Shown: in pieces, positions 33,900 through 43,361 of the stretch
Layout: each line of letters starts with the position of its first letter
Numbering within the stretch: the first letter of the stretch is position 1
DNA from: Pelorhabdus rhamnosifermentans
GTDB taxonomy: Bacteria > Bacillota > Negativicutes > UMGS1260
Assembly: GCF_018835585.1 (NCBI RefSeq)
Contig: NZ_JAHGVE010000004.1
Location: forward strand, 1 to 64,000
DNA length: 64,000 nucleotides
Direction of reading: 5' to 3'
Program-made: the position numbers and the translations under genes
Notes under the pieces: generated by a model
Seen by the model: the letters and a program-made list of their open reading frames with translations, nothing else
Database searches by the model: none
Told to the model about the DNA's origin: nothing

Positions 33900-34988
33900 A
33901 TGATGGGAAAAATTTTTGTTCGAAGGGTTGAACTCGTTATTATGTTGATGAGCTGCTTAATACTCGCAGGTTGCAGCAAAACGGCAACAGTAGTAGAGAA
34001 AGCGCCACTGGTTCATTCGCAAGTAATAAAAATGGATGGAATAGGCCAAAGTGCCAGTTATTCCGGTGAAGTGCGGGGAAGGTATGAAAGTCCATTGGCA
34101 TTCCAAGTCGCAGGGAAGATTATCAAGCGTAATGTTGACTTGGGGAGTGTAGTTCACCCTGGAGACGCTTTGATGGAAATTGATCCTAAAGATATTGAGC
34201 AGAATGTAAATATTAGTTCAGCTCAGGTATCTTCCGCTCAATCACAATTGAAGCTTGCCGAGAATAATCTGATTCGCTATAAGCAGTTATACGAACAAGA
34301 TGCGATCAGTCGTGCCCAACTTGATCAGTATCAAAGTGCCTATGATGTAGCAGTCGCTGCTGTTGGGCAAGCGTCTGCGCAGTATAGTCAAAGTGGTAAC
34401 CAACTTGGATATAGTACACTTTATGCGAATAGTAACGGCGTTATTTCTAGTATTAGTGCCGAAGCCGGGCAGGTGGTTAGCGCTGGACAATCCGTTCTTA
34501 CTTTAGTGCAGGACGGCGAGCGGGAAATTGAAATCAGTATTCCTGAGAACCGTATTGAGGAATTGCGTAAGGCGGGGAAAATTGAAGTTGCTTTTTGGGC
34601 TTTGCCGGAGACTACTGTGGAGGGGATAGTACGGGAAATTTCGCCTATTGCTGATAAAGTGTCCCGTACATATAAAGTTCGAATTAGTTTAGTGAATCCT
34701 CCACAGGAAATAAAGTTGGGTATGACGGCTACTGTGACGGTCGCTCCTTCGGATAGTCAAAAAGCAGCTTATATTCCTCTAGCTGCTTTGTACCAGACTG
34801 GGGATATACCGAATGTGTGGGTTATTAATAACGATATCGTTACGCTTAGACCGATAAAAATCGGCGTTTTCGGTGATAACAAAGTTAATGTTCTAGAAGG
34901 GTTGCAAGACGGAGATCGAATCGTAATTGCTGGAGTACACAAGTTGCAGGAAGGACAAAGGGTACGGACAATAGGTGATGACCAATGA
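33900..34988 (+). CDS. RND efflux membrane-fusion lipoprotein
   Basis: 362 residues of the HlyD/AcrA type. A lipoprotein signal peptide ends in LILAGCSK (lipobox Cys about 25). Then come a lipoyl-like strand pair, an alpha-helical hairpin (about 100-165, QVSSAQSQLKLAENN, YEQDAISRAQLDQY) and a beta-barrel. It links an inner-membrane RND pump to an outer channel, which implies an outer membrane. The 3' end overlaps the pump gene by four bases (ATGA). No outer-membrane factor gene is nearby. GGGAGG precedes the start. Confidence 0.92.
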   Translation: MMGKIFVRRVELVIMLMSCLILAGCSKTATVVEKAPLVHSQVIKMDGIGQSASYSGEVRGRYESPLAFQVAGKIIKRNVDLGSVVHPGDALMEIDPKDIEQNVNISSAQVSSAQSQLKLAENNLIRYKQLYEQDAISRAQLDQYQSAYDVAVAAVGQASAQYSQSGNQLGYSTLYANSNGVISSISAEAGQVVSAGQSVLTLVQDGEREIEISIPENRIEELRKAGKIEVAFWALPETTVEGIVREISPIADKVSRTYKVRISLVNPPQEIKLGMTATVTVAPSDSQKAAYIPLAALYQTGDIPNVWVINNDIVTLRPIKIGVFGDNKVNVLEGLQDGDRIVIAGVHKLQEGQRVRTIGDDQ

Positions 34989-37900
34989 AACAGCATAATT
35001 TGACAGAGTGGGCACTTAATCATAAACAGATTATCTATTATTTCATCATTGTAACTTTTGTAATGGGAATATTTTCATATACTCATTTAGGAAGAATGGA
35101 AGACCCCGATTTTGTCATTCGCCAAATGGTTGTTTCCGTGGCTTGGCCAGGTGCCAGTGCCAGTCAAGTGGAAGAACAGGTAACAGACAAAATAGAAAAA
35201 AAGCTCCAAGATACGCCTGGAATAGATTACTTAAAAAGTTATTCCCAGCCGGGGCAGGCCGTGATCTATGTAAACTTAAAAAGTGAGGTAAGTGAACAAG
35301 ATATTAGGCCAACCTGGTTGGAAGTACGTAACATGGTCAATGATATAAAGGGTACGTTACCGCAGGGGGTAGTCGGACCTGCATTTAATGACAGGTTTGA
35401 TGATGTTTTTGGCTCAATTTATGCGCTTACAACGGATGGGTTTACCTATGAAGAAATGCGCGATAGAGCGGAGAAAATACGCAGGACTTTACTGGGAGTT
35501 CCCAACGTAAAAAAAGTTGAATTGCTTGGTGTGCAGGACGAAAAAATTTATATTGAAATGGAGAGCAGCAAGTTAGCTCAACTTGGTATTGATCCCAATC
35601 TAATTATCAATACTGTGAAAACACAGGATGCCATGACAGCATCAGGAATGATCGAAACATCGTCTGACGATGTGTACTTACGTATTAGCGGCATGTTTGA
35701 TGACATAGAAAGTATCCGCAATTTGCCCATTCGTGTCAATGATCGCACCTTTAGACTGGGGGATATTGCTAATGTGCGGCGTAGTTATGCTGATCCGATG
35801 GAGCCTAAAATGTATTTTAATGGTCAACCTGCCATCGGAATCTCCATATCGATGGATAAAGGGGGGAATATTCTTACACTGGGGGCAGATATAAGCAAAA
35901 CGATTGATCAAATTAAGCAGGATTTACCGCTTGGTTTTGAAATCAGTCAAGTATCCAATCAGCCAAAAGTAGTCGAAGAATCTATTGGTGAATTTATAAA
36001 ATCATTGCGTGAAGCAGTAATCATTGTGTTGATTGTCTGTTTTATAAGCCTTGGTATACGTTCTGGTGTAGTAGTTGCTCTATGTATTCCACTGGTAATA
36101 GCTGGTGTATTTGCTTGCATGCAAGTCATGGGGATTGATTTGCATAAGATTTCATTAGGTGCGTTGATTATTGCGTTGGGATTACTAGTTGATGATGCAA
36201 TTATTGCGGTAGAAATGATGAGCGTAAAACTGGAGCAAGGCTGGGATAAGTTTAAGGCTGCTTGCTTTGCTTACACGGCTACTGCTTTTCCAATGCTGAC
36301 GGGAACGCTGATTACATGTGCCGGTTTTATACCCATCGGGTTTTCCAAAGGGAGTGCTGCGGAGTTTACCAGTAGTCTGTTCAAAGTGATCACCATCGCT
36401 TTATTGATATCTTGGCTTGTGTCAGTTTTGATAACACCACTTTTGGGACAGCTATTGATAAAGGTAAAACCTGCAGCAAAAAGCGGGCATGATATCTATG
36501 ATACAAAGTTTTACAGAATGTTTCGGCGGGTATTGATCTGGTGTTTATGTCGTAAAAAACTGGTACTTGGCGTAACAATGTTATGCTTTTTGAGTTCGAT
36601 TTTCCTTTTGAAATTCGTAAAACAAGAATTTTTTCCGCCATCTATACGTCCTGAGCTTATTGTGGAACTGACTTTACCTGAAGGATCTTCTCTCAAGGCA
36701 ACAGAGCAGGAGGCCAAGCGGTTTGCTGAGAGCCTTGCTGACGATGCTAATATTGATAATTACAGTTATTATGTGGGAGAAGGTGCTCCACGGTTTGTGC
36801 TAACTACTGACCCTAAGCTTCCGGCTAACAACTATGCTCAATTTGTTATTGTGGCTAAAAATACACAAGCGCGAGAAGTATTAAATAAGAAAATAGATAA
36901 CTTATTTGCTGAGAAATTCGTAAATGTGCGTGGAAATGTAAAGTTAATACAGACAGGGCCGCCTTCGCCCTACCCGATTATGCTGCGCGTTGCAGGATAT
37001 GACCATGATAAAGTGCGGGAAATTGCTCAACAAGTTAGTACAGCCATGGCAGCAAATCCTAACATTACGGATATTAATTTTGATTGGAATGAAAAAAGCA
37101 AAATTATGCATTTGTCTGTTGATCAAGACAAAGCAAGAATGCTGGGTATTGATAGTCAAACATTGGCAACTAATTTGCAAACGCAGTTGTCAGGTGCCGA
37201 CATATCTGAGTTTCGTGAGAAAGATAAAACGGTTGATGTAGTATTTCGTATTGATTCTCAGAACCGAAATAATTTAGCTCATATTAAGGACCTTAATATT
37301 CATATTGGCAATGGAAAATTTGTTCCTTTGGGACAGATTGCCAAAATAAGCTATGAAGCCGAAGACGGACTGATTTGGCGGCGGGATCTTAAACCAGCGA
37401 TTACGGTACAGGCTAATGTAACTCAGGGAGTAACTGGCAATGATGCTACGAAGCAGGTGTACGAAAAGCTTAAGGATCTGCGTAATAACTTGCCGCCAGG
37501 CTACAGCATCACCATTGGCGGATCTCTCGAAAATAGCCAAAAAGCGATTGGATATTTGCTTCAACCAGTGCCAGTCATGCTCATCATTATTTTTACACTT
37601 CTGATGTTCCAGCTGCAGAAGATGTCTTTGATGATATTAACAGTATTGACGGCACCCCTTGGAATCATTGGAGTCAGCATATCCATGCTATTGACGCAGC
37701 GACCCATGGGATTCGTTTCTGAACTGGGGATCTTGGCTCTTAGTGGCATGATTATACGAAACTCAGTTATCTTGATTGATCAAATTGAGCAGCATATAAA
37801 AGATGGTGAGACGGTGTGGGATGCTATTATCGATTCAACCATACTAAGATTTCGCCCGATTATGTTAACTGCCGCCGCTGCCATATTAGGCATGATTCCT

Positions 37901-38041
37901 TTAATGGCGAGTACTTTCTGGGGCCCCATGGCAGTGGCTATTGCTGGTGGATTATTTGGTGCTACTGTGTTGACGTTACTTGTTTTACCAACGATGTATG
38001 CGGCATGGTTTAAAGTGAAACCAGATGTGGAAAATGATTAA
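34985..38041 (+). CDS. RND efflux pump permease (AcrB/HAE-1 family)
   Basis: 1018 residues with the AcrB layout: an N-terminal helix, a large periplasmic loop, TM2-6 (about 335-470) with the proton-relay region LGALIIALGLLVDDAIIAVE, a second loop, and TM8-12 (about 855-1005, ELGILALSGMIIRNSVILID). It exports toxic compounds using the proton gradient. Translationally coupled to the membrane-fusion gene. TetR upstream is the likely regulator. Confidence 0.95.
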   Translation: MKQHNLTEWALNHKQIIYYFIIVTFVMGIFSYTHLGRMEDPDFVIRQMVVSVAWPGASASQVEEQVTDKIEKKLQDTPGIDYLKSYSQPGQAVIYVNLKSEVSEQDIRPTWLEVRNMVNDIKGTLPQGVVGPAFNDRFDDVFGSIYALTTDGFTYEEMRDRAEKIRRTLLGVPNVKKVELLGVQDEKIYIEMESSKLAQLGIDPNLIINTVKTQDAMTASGMIETSSDDVYLRISGMFDDIESIRNLPIRVNDRTFRLGDIANVRRSYADPMEPKMYFNGQPAIGISISMDKGGNILTLGADISKTIDQIKQDLPLGFEISQVSNQPKVVEESIGEFIKSLREAVIIVLIVCFISLGIRSGVVVALCIPLVIAGVFACMQVMGIDLHKISLGALIIALGLLVDDAIIAVEMMSVKLEQGWDKFKAACFAYTATAFPMLTGTLITCAGFIPIGFSKGSAAEFTSSLFKVITIALLISWLVSVLITPLLGQLLIKVKPAAKSGHDIYDTKFYRMFRRVLIWCLCRKKLVLGVTMLCFLSSIFLLKFVKQEFFPPSIRPELIVELTLPEGSSLKATEQEAKRFAESLADDANIDNYSYYVGEGAPRFVLTTDPKLPANNYAQFVIVAKNTQAREVLNKKIDNLFAEKFVNVRGNVKLIQTGPPSPYPIMLRVAGYDHDKVREIAQQVSTAMAANPNITDINFDWNEKSKIMHLSVDQDKARMLGIDSQTLATNLQTQLSGADISEFREKDKTVDVVFRIDSQNRNNLAHIKDLNIHIGNGKFVPLGQIAKISYEAEDGLIWRRDLKPAITVQANVTQGVTGNDATKQVYEKLKDLRNNLPPGYSITIGGSLENSQKAIGYLLQPVPVMLIIIFTLLMFQLQKMSLMILTVLTAPLGIIGVSISMLLTQRPMGFVSELGILALSGMIIRNSVILIDQIEQHIKDGETVWDAIIDSTILRFRPIMLTAAAAILGMIPLMASTFWGPMAVAIAGGLFGATVLTLLVLPTMYAAWFKVKPDVEND

Positions 38042-38132
38042 ATTGTTTAATAAAATAGTTGGCAGTATGAATTCTGTAAACATAAAGTCAACTCACTTTA
38101 ATTGCATATTATAAAAAGCTGATTAGAAAACT

Positions 38133-38172
38133 CAAGGCTTCGACTTATCCTATTACAGGGGTCGAAGCCTTG
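38133..38172 (+). terminator. hairpin after the RND operon
   Basis: A perfect 12-bp stem CAAGGCTTCGAC/GTCGAAGCCTTG with a 16-base loop and little T-run; probable terminator. Confidence 0.65.
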
Positions 38173-38322
38173 TTGCATGCTTTCATTTATCTACCATCTA
38201 AATTTCGCTATAATTGTTAGGTAGAAGTAAAAAGGTACAAGCGATTTTTTTAACTTTTACTTTATTTTTTTACGAATAAAATGTATTATTTATATAAAAC
38301 ATTCGAAAGAGAGGTTTTTATA

Positions 38323-38781
38323 TTGGATAGTAACGATTTCAAAGTAATCAAACAACTTATGGAACAAGCTCGTACAACATGGGCAGAGTTAGGAACACTT
38401 CTTGGTCTCTCAGCTCCTGCCGCGGCCGAGAGGGTACGCAAGTTGGAAGAACTCGGGGTAATAAAGGGCTATTCAGCACTAATCAATCCAGAAGAGATAG
38501 GTTGTGGGTTAGCTGCTCTCATCTCTGTTACGTTGGAACGACCTGAACAGAAGAAAGAGTTTCTCACTAGGGTGAATAATCTGCCAGAAATACTGGAGTG
38601 TCATCATATAGCTGGGGCAGAAGATTACATTCTTAAAGTACGTTGTTCAGGTACTCGTGATCTTGAAAGGTTAATAAGTGAAAAAATAAAGTCTTTGTCA
38701 GGCATAAAAACTCGGACAACTGTCATTTTATCGACTGTTAAAGAAACTCCAATATTGCCAATAAAATTTGAAAGAGGGTAG
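38323..38781 (+). CDS. Lrp/AsnC-family regulator
   Basis: 152 residues from TTG at 38323; GAGAGG lies eight bases upstream, whereas an upstream ATG at 38281 has none. Residues 4-55 are the AsnC helix-turn-helix (ARTTWAELGTLLGLSAPAAAERVRKLEELG), and 65-145 the RAM ligand domain. It is nine bases from a LysE-type exporter gene, so it probably senses an amino acid and controls its export. Confidence 0.9.
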   Translation: MDSNDFKVIKQLMEQARTTWAELGTLLGLSAPAAAERVRKLEELGVIKGYSALINPEEIGCGLAALISVTLERPEQKKEFLTRVNNLPEILECHHIAGAEDYILKVRCSGTRDLERLISEKIKSLSGIKTRTTVILSTVKETPILPIKFERG

Positions 38782-38789
38782 AAATAACG

Positions 38790-39410
38790 ATGGAACTGCT
38801 TTTTTTGATTAAAGGAGTGATACTAGGCTTTTCTATCGCTGCCCCTGTGGGACCTATGGGAGTTCTTTGTATCAGGCGCACCCTGTCTAGTGGTATGTTA
38901 AGCGGTTTCCTTTCCGGTTTAGGGACAGCAACAGCAGATGCTATATACGGTTGTATCGCTGCTTTTGGTGTAACAGTGGTTTCCGCTTTTTTACTCGATC
39001 ATCAATCCTATTTGCGTTTGATTGGCGGACTGTTTTTACTTTATTTAGGTTATAAAACATTTCAATCTATTCCAGCAGAAGAAGCTGTAAAAGCGGGGGG
39101 CAAGAGCTTTTTAGGTGCTTATACATCTGCTTTTTTCTTAACTTTAACGAATCCGCTGACTATCCTATCTTTTGCAGCAGTTTTTGCAGGATTAGGGGTA
39201 GGTACAATGGATGGAAACTACATATTAGCGGGATTCTTAGTTCTTGGGGTTTTTAGTGGTTCTATGTTTTGGTGGCTTATATTAAGTGGAATGGTAAATA
39301 TGCTTCGCTCCAAATTTGATCAAAAGCGACTCAAATGGATTAACTGGCTTTCAGGGTTCATAATAGGTGGGTTTGGTATATTGAGCTTAATATCCAGCAG
39401 CTTCACTTAA
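38790..39410 (+). CDS. LysE-family amino acid exporter
   Basis: 206 residues, six membrane helices, with the family start KGVILGFSIAAPVGPMGVLC and the middle NPLTILSFAAVFAGLG. LysE/RhtB proteins export amino acids; the substrate is unknown. Same operon as the Lrp regulator. Confidence 0.9.
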   Translation: MELLFLIKGVILGFSIAAPVGPMGVLCIRRTLSSGMLSGFLSGLGTATADAIYGCIAAFGVTVVSAFLLDHQSYLRLIGGLFLLYLGYKTFQSIPAEEAVKAGGKSFLGAYTSAFFLTLTNPLTILSFAAVFAGLGVGTMDGNYILAGFLVLGVFSGSMFWWLILSGMVNMLRSKFDQKRLKWINWLSGFIIGGFGILSLISSSFT

Positions 39411-39426
39411 CCTTCAATATCAAGAC

Positions 39427-39564
39427 ATGGAAGGAAAGCAACAGGTTATGCAATTAGAAGGAGACTTATCAGAATTAGTAAAGAGAGAGGACGACCATTT
39501 GGATAGTATTTTAGCGATTGTTCATACGATAGGTACTAGGTCTTTTGCCGTGAAATTAATGTAA
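39427..39564 (+). CDS. small uncertain ORF
   Basis: 45 codons, MEGKQQVMQLEGDLSELVK then a HLDSILAIVHTIGTRSFAVK tail, ending before an AAAAAGGAG sequence. No good ribosome site at the first ATG. It may be a gene remnant; no family recognised. Confidence 0.3.
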   Translation: MEGKQQVMQLEGDLSELVKREDDHLDSILAIVHTIGTRSFAVKLM

Positions 39565-39693
39565 TTAAAAAGGAGCACATCTGTGTAACAAATCAGTAGC
39601 TTTATTGTAATTATAAAGTAACTTATGTATAATATTAATGAGAGTGCTTCTGTACTGTTCTTTAGATAGTAGAGCTTAGGAGGATTGGTATAT

Positions 39694-40890
39694 ATGGATT
39701 TATCTATAAAAGGATTATCAATAAGTCCATCATCTACTTTAGCTATAGATGCGAAGGCAAAGAAAATGAAAGCTGAAGGACTGGATATTATTGGATTTGG
39801 CGCAGGCGAGCCCGATTTTGATACGCCAGAGCATATTAAAAGGGCTGCAATCGCAGCTATTGAGTCTGGTTTTACGAAATATACTCCTGCATCAGGTATA
39901 TTGGAGTTAAAGCAGGCTATTTGCAATAAGTTTAAGAAAGATAATGGGTTAGACTATACGCCTGAGCAAATTATTGTTAGTAATGGTGCAAAACATTCTT
40001 TGGTAAATATATTTCAAGCGCTATGTAATCCTGGAGATGAGGTTATTATACCTGCACCTTATTGGGTTAGTTATCCAGAAATGGTAAAAATGGCAGATGC
40101 CACTCCTGTAATCATAAGAACATCAGAACATAGTGGATTTAAGTTTAGTGTTCAACAGATTAAGCAGGCATTAACTAGAAAAACAAAGGCAATCATAATC
40201 AATAGTCCCTGTAATCCTACGGGAATGGTTTATTCTCACAGAGAACTTGCGGAAATCGCTGATTTAGCAGTGGAACATGGAATATTTGTTGTTTCTGATG
40301 AAATATATGAAAAACTAATTTATGATGGATATGAGCATGTTAGCATTGCGTCGATTAATGACAAAATAAAAGAGCAGACCATTGTTGTTAATGGTGTTTC
40401 GAAAACATATGCGATGACTGGCTGGCGAATAGGCTATACGGCATCGAATAGTGAAATCGCTAAAATTATGGGTAATATGCAAAGCCATGCGACATCAAAT
40501 CCTAATTCGATAGCACAAAAGGCAGCAGAAGCGGCTATTAATGGTGAGCAAGATATAGTAAATGATATGGTTTCTGCATTTATTACTAGAAGAAATTATA
40601 TGGTAAAGCGAATTCACTCCATACCTGGCTTGTCCTGTGTTACTCCAAACGGAGCGTTCTATGTACTGATGAATATTTCGAAATTTATCGGAGCTGAAAT
40701 TGATGGTATAGAAATTAAAGGCTCGAATGATTTTGCCGATGCATTGCTTGAGAAAGCCAAAGTTGCACTTGTTCCGGGTTCAGGTTTTGGTATAGATACG
40801 CATGTGAGGTTGTCTTATGCGACTTCCCTGCAGAATATTACTGAGGGATTAAATCGAATTGAAAATTTATTAAATAAGGTAAATAGGTAA
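39694..40890 (+). CDS. class I aminotransferase, aspartate type
   Basis: 398 residues from the ATG at 39694 (AGGAGG nine bases upstream). Fold type I signatures: FGAGEPDFDTPEHIK, NSPCNPTGMVYS, VVSDEIYEKL and the PLP lysine in NGVSKTYAMTGWRIGY (about 237); the substrate carboxylate-binding Arg is in VRLSYA. It resembles bacterial subgroup 1b aspartate aminotransferases, which transfer amino groups between aspartate and 2-oxoglutarate, sometimes also prephenate. Stands alone. Confidence 0.92.
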   Translation: MDLSIKGLSISPSSTLAIDAKAKKMKAEGLDIIGFGAGEPDFDTPEHIKRAAIAAIESGFTKYTPASGILELKQAICNKFKKDNGLDYTPEQIIVSNGAKHSLVNIFQALCNPGDEVIIPAPYWVSYPEMVKMADATPVIIRTSEHSGFKFSVQQIKQALTRKTKAIIINSPCNPTGMVYSHRELAEIADLAVEHGIFVVSDEIYEKLIYDGYEHVSIASINDKIKEQTIVVNGVSKTYAMTGWRIGYTASNSEIAKIMGNMQSHATSNPNSIAQKAAEAAINGEQDIVNDMVSAFITRRNYMVKRIHSIPGLSCVTPNGAFYVLMNISKFIGAEIDGIEIKGSNDFADALLEKAKVALVPGSGFGIDTHVRLSYATSLQNITEGLNRIENLLNKVNR

Positions 40891-40936
40891 GTAAAAATTG
40901 TTCGTAAGAGTAATGAGTAAATGCTAGGAGATTTAA

Positions 40937-41680
40937 ATGGAAGTATTAAATACAGGGCATTATTTGCGTTCCGTAAAATTGTTGCGAGATAAAATAGATT
41001 ATTTCAATCAATATCCCTTTTCTCTACCTGCTTTTCGTGATTTACATTGTTTGGAGTTTCATCCACAGGTTACATTCATCGTAGGGGAAAACGGTACAGG
41101 AAAATCTACACTACTGGAGGCAATTGCTATTGCATGGGGATTTAATCCTGAAGGGGGAACTTGTAATTTTAATTTTTCTTCAAGAAATTCTCATTCGGAA
41201 TTGCATGAATACATTCGTTTAATTCGAGGAGCAAGAAAACCTAGAGACGGTTTTTTCTTGCGCGCAGAAAGCTTTTATAATCTTGCAACCCAAATAGATG
41301 AGCTTAAGGTCAGTGATTTTTATGGAGGACGGTCATTGCATGAGCAGTCGCATGGGGAAGCTTTTTTTTCGACTTTTATGAACAAATTTAAAGGCAATGG
41401 GCTATATATATTAGATGAGCCAGAGGCAGCCTTATCTCCCATGCGGCAAATGGCAATGATTTCAATAATACATGACTTAGCGAATAAACACTCACAATTT
41501 ATTATTGCAACTCATTCACCTATTATCATGGGATATCCGAATGCAATAATTTTACAAATATCCAATAAAGGGTTTGATGTTGTTGAATATGAAAAAACAG
41601 AGCACTATGTTGTAATGACAGAGTTTATTAATAACCGTAAAAAAATGCTGGACGTATTGTTGGATGAAAAAAAGTATTAG
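40937..41680 (+). CDS. AAA/ABC-type ATPase
   Basis: 247 residues. Walker A is GENGTGKST (about 50), signature-like SHGEAFFSTF, Walker B GLYILDEPEAAL, and the H-loop ATHSPI. This is the small single-domain ATPase family often annotated as YbeA-like or predicted ATPase, related to the SbcC/RecF fold. Function unknown. GGAG lies before the ATG. Confidence 0.88.
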   Translation: MEVLNTGHYLRSVKLLRDKIDYFNQYPFSLPAFRDLHCLEFHPQVTFIVGENGTGKSTLLEAIAIAWGFNPEGGTCNFNFSSRNSHSELHEYIRLIRGARKPRDGFFLRAESFYNLATQIDELKVSDFYGGRSLHEQSHGEAFFSTFMNKFKGNGLYILDEPEAALSPMRQMAMISIIHDLANKHSQFIIATHSPIIMGYPNAIILQISNKGFDVVEYEKTEHYVVMTEFINNRKKMLDVLLDEKKY

Positions 41681-41702
41681 CATAATGCTAATACTTTTTT
41701 TT
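41666..41702. terminator. bidirectional terminator
   Basis: AAAAAAGTATTAGCA pairs with TGCTAATACTTTTTT around TAA. It serves the ATPase gene and the convergent secreted-protein gene. Confidence 0.92.
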
Positions 41703-41743
41703 GATATATTACCGAATATGGATTTGATAATCATGGAGCAACA

Positions 41744-42175
41744 TTATTGCTGGGTACGTTCGATGGTTAAAGGTCGAATGCTGGTATCTGCTCCAATTGT
41801 ATACGTGAGAGTCTGTCCGTTATTTTTAACTTTCTCTATTGTTTGATAGACTAAAGCACCAGGGCCAGCCCAAAAGGGGATTTTTATTTGGTAATCTGAA
41901 TCCTCGACGCCAGTGTAGTTTAAGTCTAATTCATTTTGTCCTGGAGTAAGTGTTTTGAATATCTGCGGTAGTCCTTTGTCAAGTATTACGATGCCGATGC
42001 CGTTAATTTCTGCCTTATTGCCATTCGGAAATGTAATTTTGCTATTCCAAAAATCTTGATTTACAATAATTTTTACACTGAGTGTTTTATCAGCTGCATA
42101 AACATTGGGCGTGTATATCCCTAAACTAAACAGCATTAATCCGGCTAATATGAGTATCATTTTTGCTCTTTTCAT
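41744..42175 (-). CDS. secreted hypothetical protein
   Basis: 143 residues with a clear signal peptide (MILILAGLMLFSLGIYTPNVYA, cut near AYA-AD). The mature part is a 115-residue beta-rich domain with no recognised family. It resembles copper-amine-oxidase-like or stalk-type domains only in general character. GGAGG lies eight bases before the ATG. Confidence 0.75.
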   Translation of the reverse strand: MKRAKMILILAGLMLFSLGIYTPNVYAADKTLSVKIIVNQDFWNSKITFPNGNKAEINGIGIVILDKGLPQIFKTLTPGQNELDLNYTGVEDSDYQIKIPFWAGPGALVYQTIEKVKNNGQTLTYTIGADTSIRPLTIERTQQ

Positions 42176-42632
42176 TCAAATACCTCCATTTGTTAATTTT
42201 ACTATTAATTATGTTCAGCATCTTAGACAATGCTTCCTGCTCCAAAAGGCTTGATTTTTTATGAAAATAAAGCGTATAGTGCTCATTCGGTAGAAATGTT
42301 ATTTGTTTCAATAGTATAATAACTAAGAGTTTCTACAGAACATCATAAACGTAGGAACTTTTATATACGTGAATATAGACTATCTAATTAAAAAGAATGA
42401 GGTAATAGAATTTAAAAGAAAAATTTATTATGAGAGCGTGAGTGGCATTAAAATATGAATGAAATTAGTTATTAGGTCTGTAGACTAGAAGCCAAAAAAG
42501 ACGTATAATTACGTTATACGTCAATAAATTACATATAAAGACAAGATCATTAGTGAGAAGGAGGCCAACAATCTAATAATGTTTGAATAGTTCTGTTATC
42601 ATTACACAACATTTTTGGGAGAGTGATTGGGT
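42176..42632. other. intergenic with perfect palindrome at 42500-42522
   Basis: GACGTATAA and TTATACGTC (42500-42508, 42514-42522) flank TTACG, a perfect 9-base inverted repeat with no T-run; operator-like. It is 110 bases upstream of the small gene at 42633. Nothing else is seen in this AT-rich stretch. Confidence 0.5.
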
Positions 42633-42863
42633 ATGAGAACACTTAACAGAAGAACTTGTGGTTTACTTAGAGCAGCAACTATTGAAGCTCAAATGCGTAG
42701 AAGAACGACAGCTATTGGTGGTTTTGTTACTCATGATCGAAGAGAATACAGACAACCGGAAGTAAAAACGATTAAGATGACACCTGCTGAGTTGGATCTA
42801 TACATTACAGAACAATCTAAACATTGGGGGCATCCATTAAAACCATTAACGAAAATAGTATGA
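42633..42863 (+). CDS. small hypothetical protein
   Basis: 76 residues, basic N-terminus (MRTLNRRTCGLLRAATIEAQ) and a C-terminal TPAELDLYITEQSKHWG. The ATG at 42633 has GGGAGAG upstream. No signal peptide or known domain. It ends before two strong hairpins and may be a single-gene transcript controlled by the palindrome upstream. Confidence 0.6.
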   Translation: MRTLNRRTCGLLRAATIEAQMRRRTTAIGGFVTHDRREYRQPEVKTIKMTPAELDLYITEQSKHWGHPLKPLTKIV

Positions 42864-42897
42864 AAAATAAACCTTTATTATAAATAGATTTGAGATC

Positions 42898-42928
42898 TAG
42901 GCGTCAGCATTATGCTGGCGCCTGATTT
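42898..42928 (+). terminator. intrinsic terminator
   Basis: AGGCGTCAGCA pairs with TGCTGGCGCCT, then GATTTTA. Ends the small gene. Confidence 0.8.
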
Positions 42929-42929
42929 T

Positions 42930-42962
42930 ACGCCCATAACCTACCCAGTAGGTTATGGGCGT
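42930..42962. repeat. perfect 14-bp inverted repeat
   Basis: ACGCCCATAACCTA and TAGGTTATGGGCGT flank CCCAG. It follows the terminator directly; a second terminator or a protein-binding site. Confidence 0.8.
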
Positions 42963-43114
42963 ATTGCAATTTAGTAGCATTTAGCGAATTGCTTGCTAAG
43001 TATTTGCTTTTTTAGTAGAATCAGTAACGAAAATTTAACCTGATATTACATATTATAAATGACTGATTTATAAAAATGTGCTATTATTAGTATATTCTAG
43101 AATTATAGAATTAA

Positions 43115-43230
43115 ACATGGGCAAACTTATCGAAAGATAGGGACGCAAAGCCATTGGGTCTAATGATTTTTATCAACGACTGCCGGGTTGCATCATTAAA
43201 ATAATATGATGTATTACTTGGTAGTTTTTT
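43115..43230 (+). promoter_or_regulatory. c-di-GMP-I riboswitch (GEMM)
   Basis: Aptamer 43115-43195 shows GCAAAC, GAAA, GGGACGCAAAGCC, TGGGTCTAA and ACTGCCGGGTTGC, the class I consensus. Its 3' part (ACTGCC, CATCAT) can pair with ATGATG and GGTAGT just before T6 at 43225-43230, making a terminator that competes with the aptamer. The gene downstream is an HD-GYP phosphodiesterase. Confidence 0.93.
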
Positions 43231-43361
43231 ATTTGTTATGATTAATTAAATTTTTAATTAACTGTGTACTTCTAATAGTGTCACAGGTATTTTTGCATGT
43301 CTATGGATGATTTTTTACTGACCGCATAACTATGAAGATAAAATTTAAGGTGGCGATCTTG

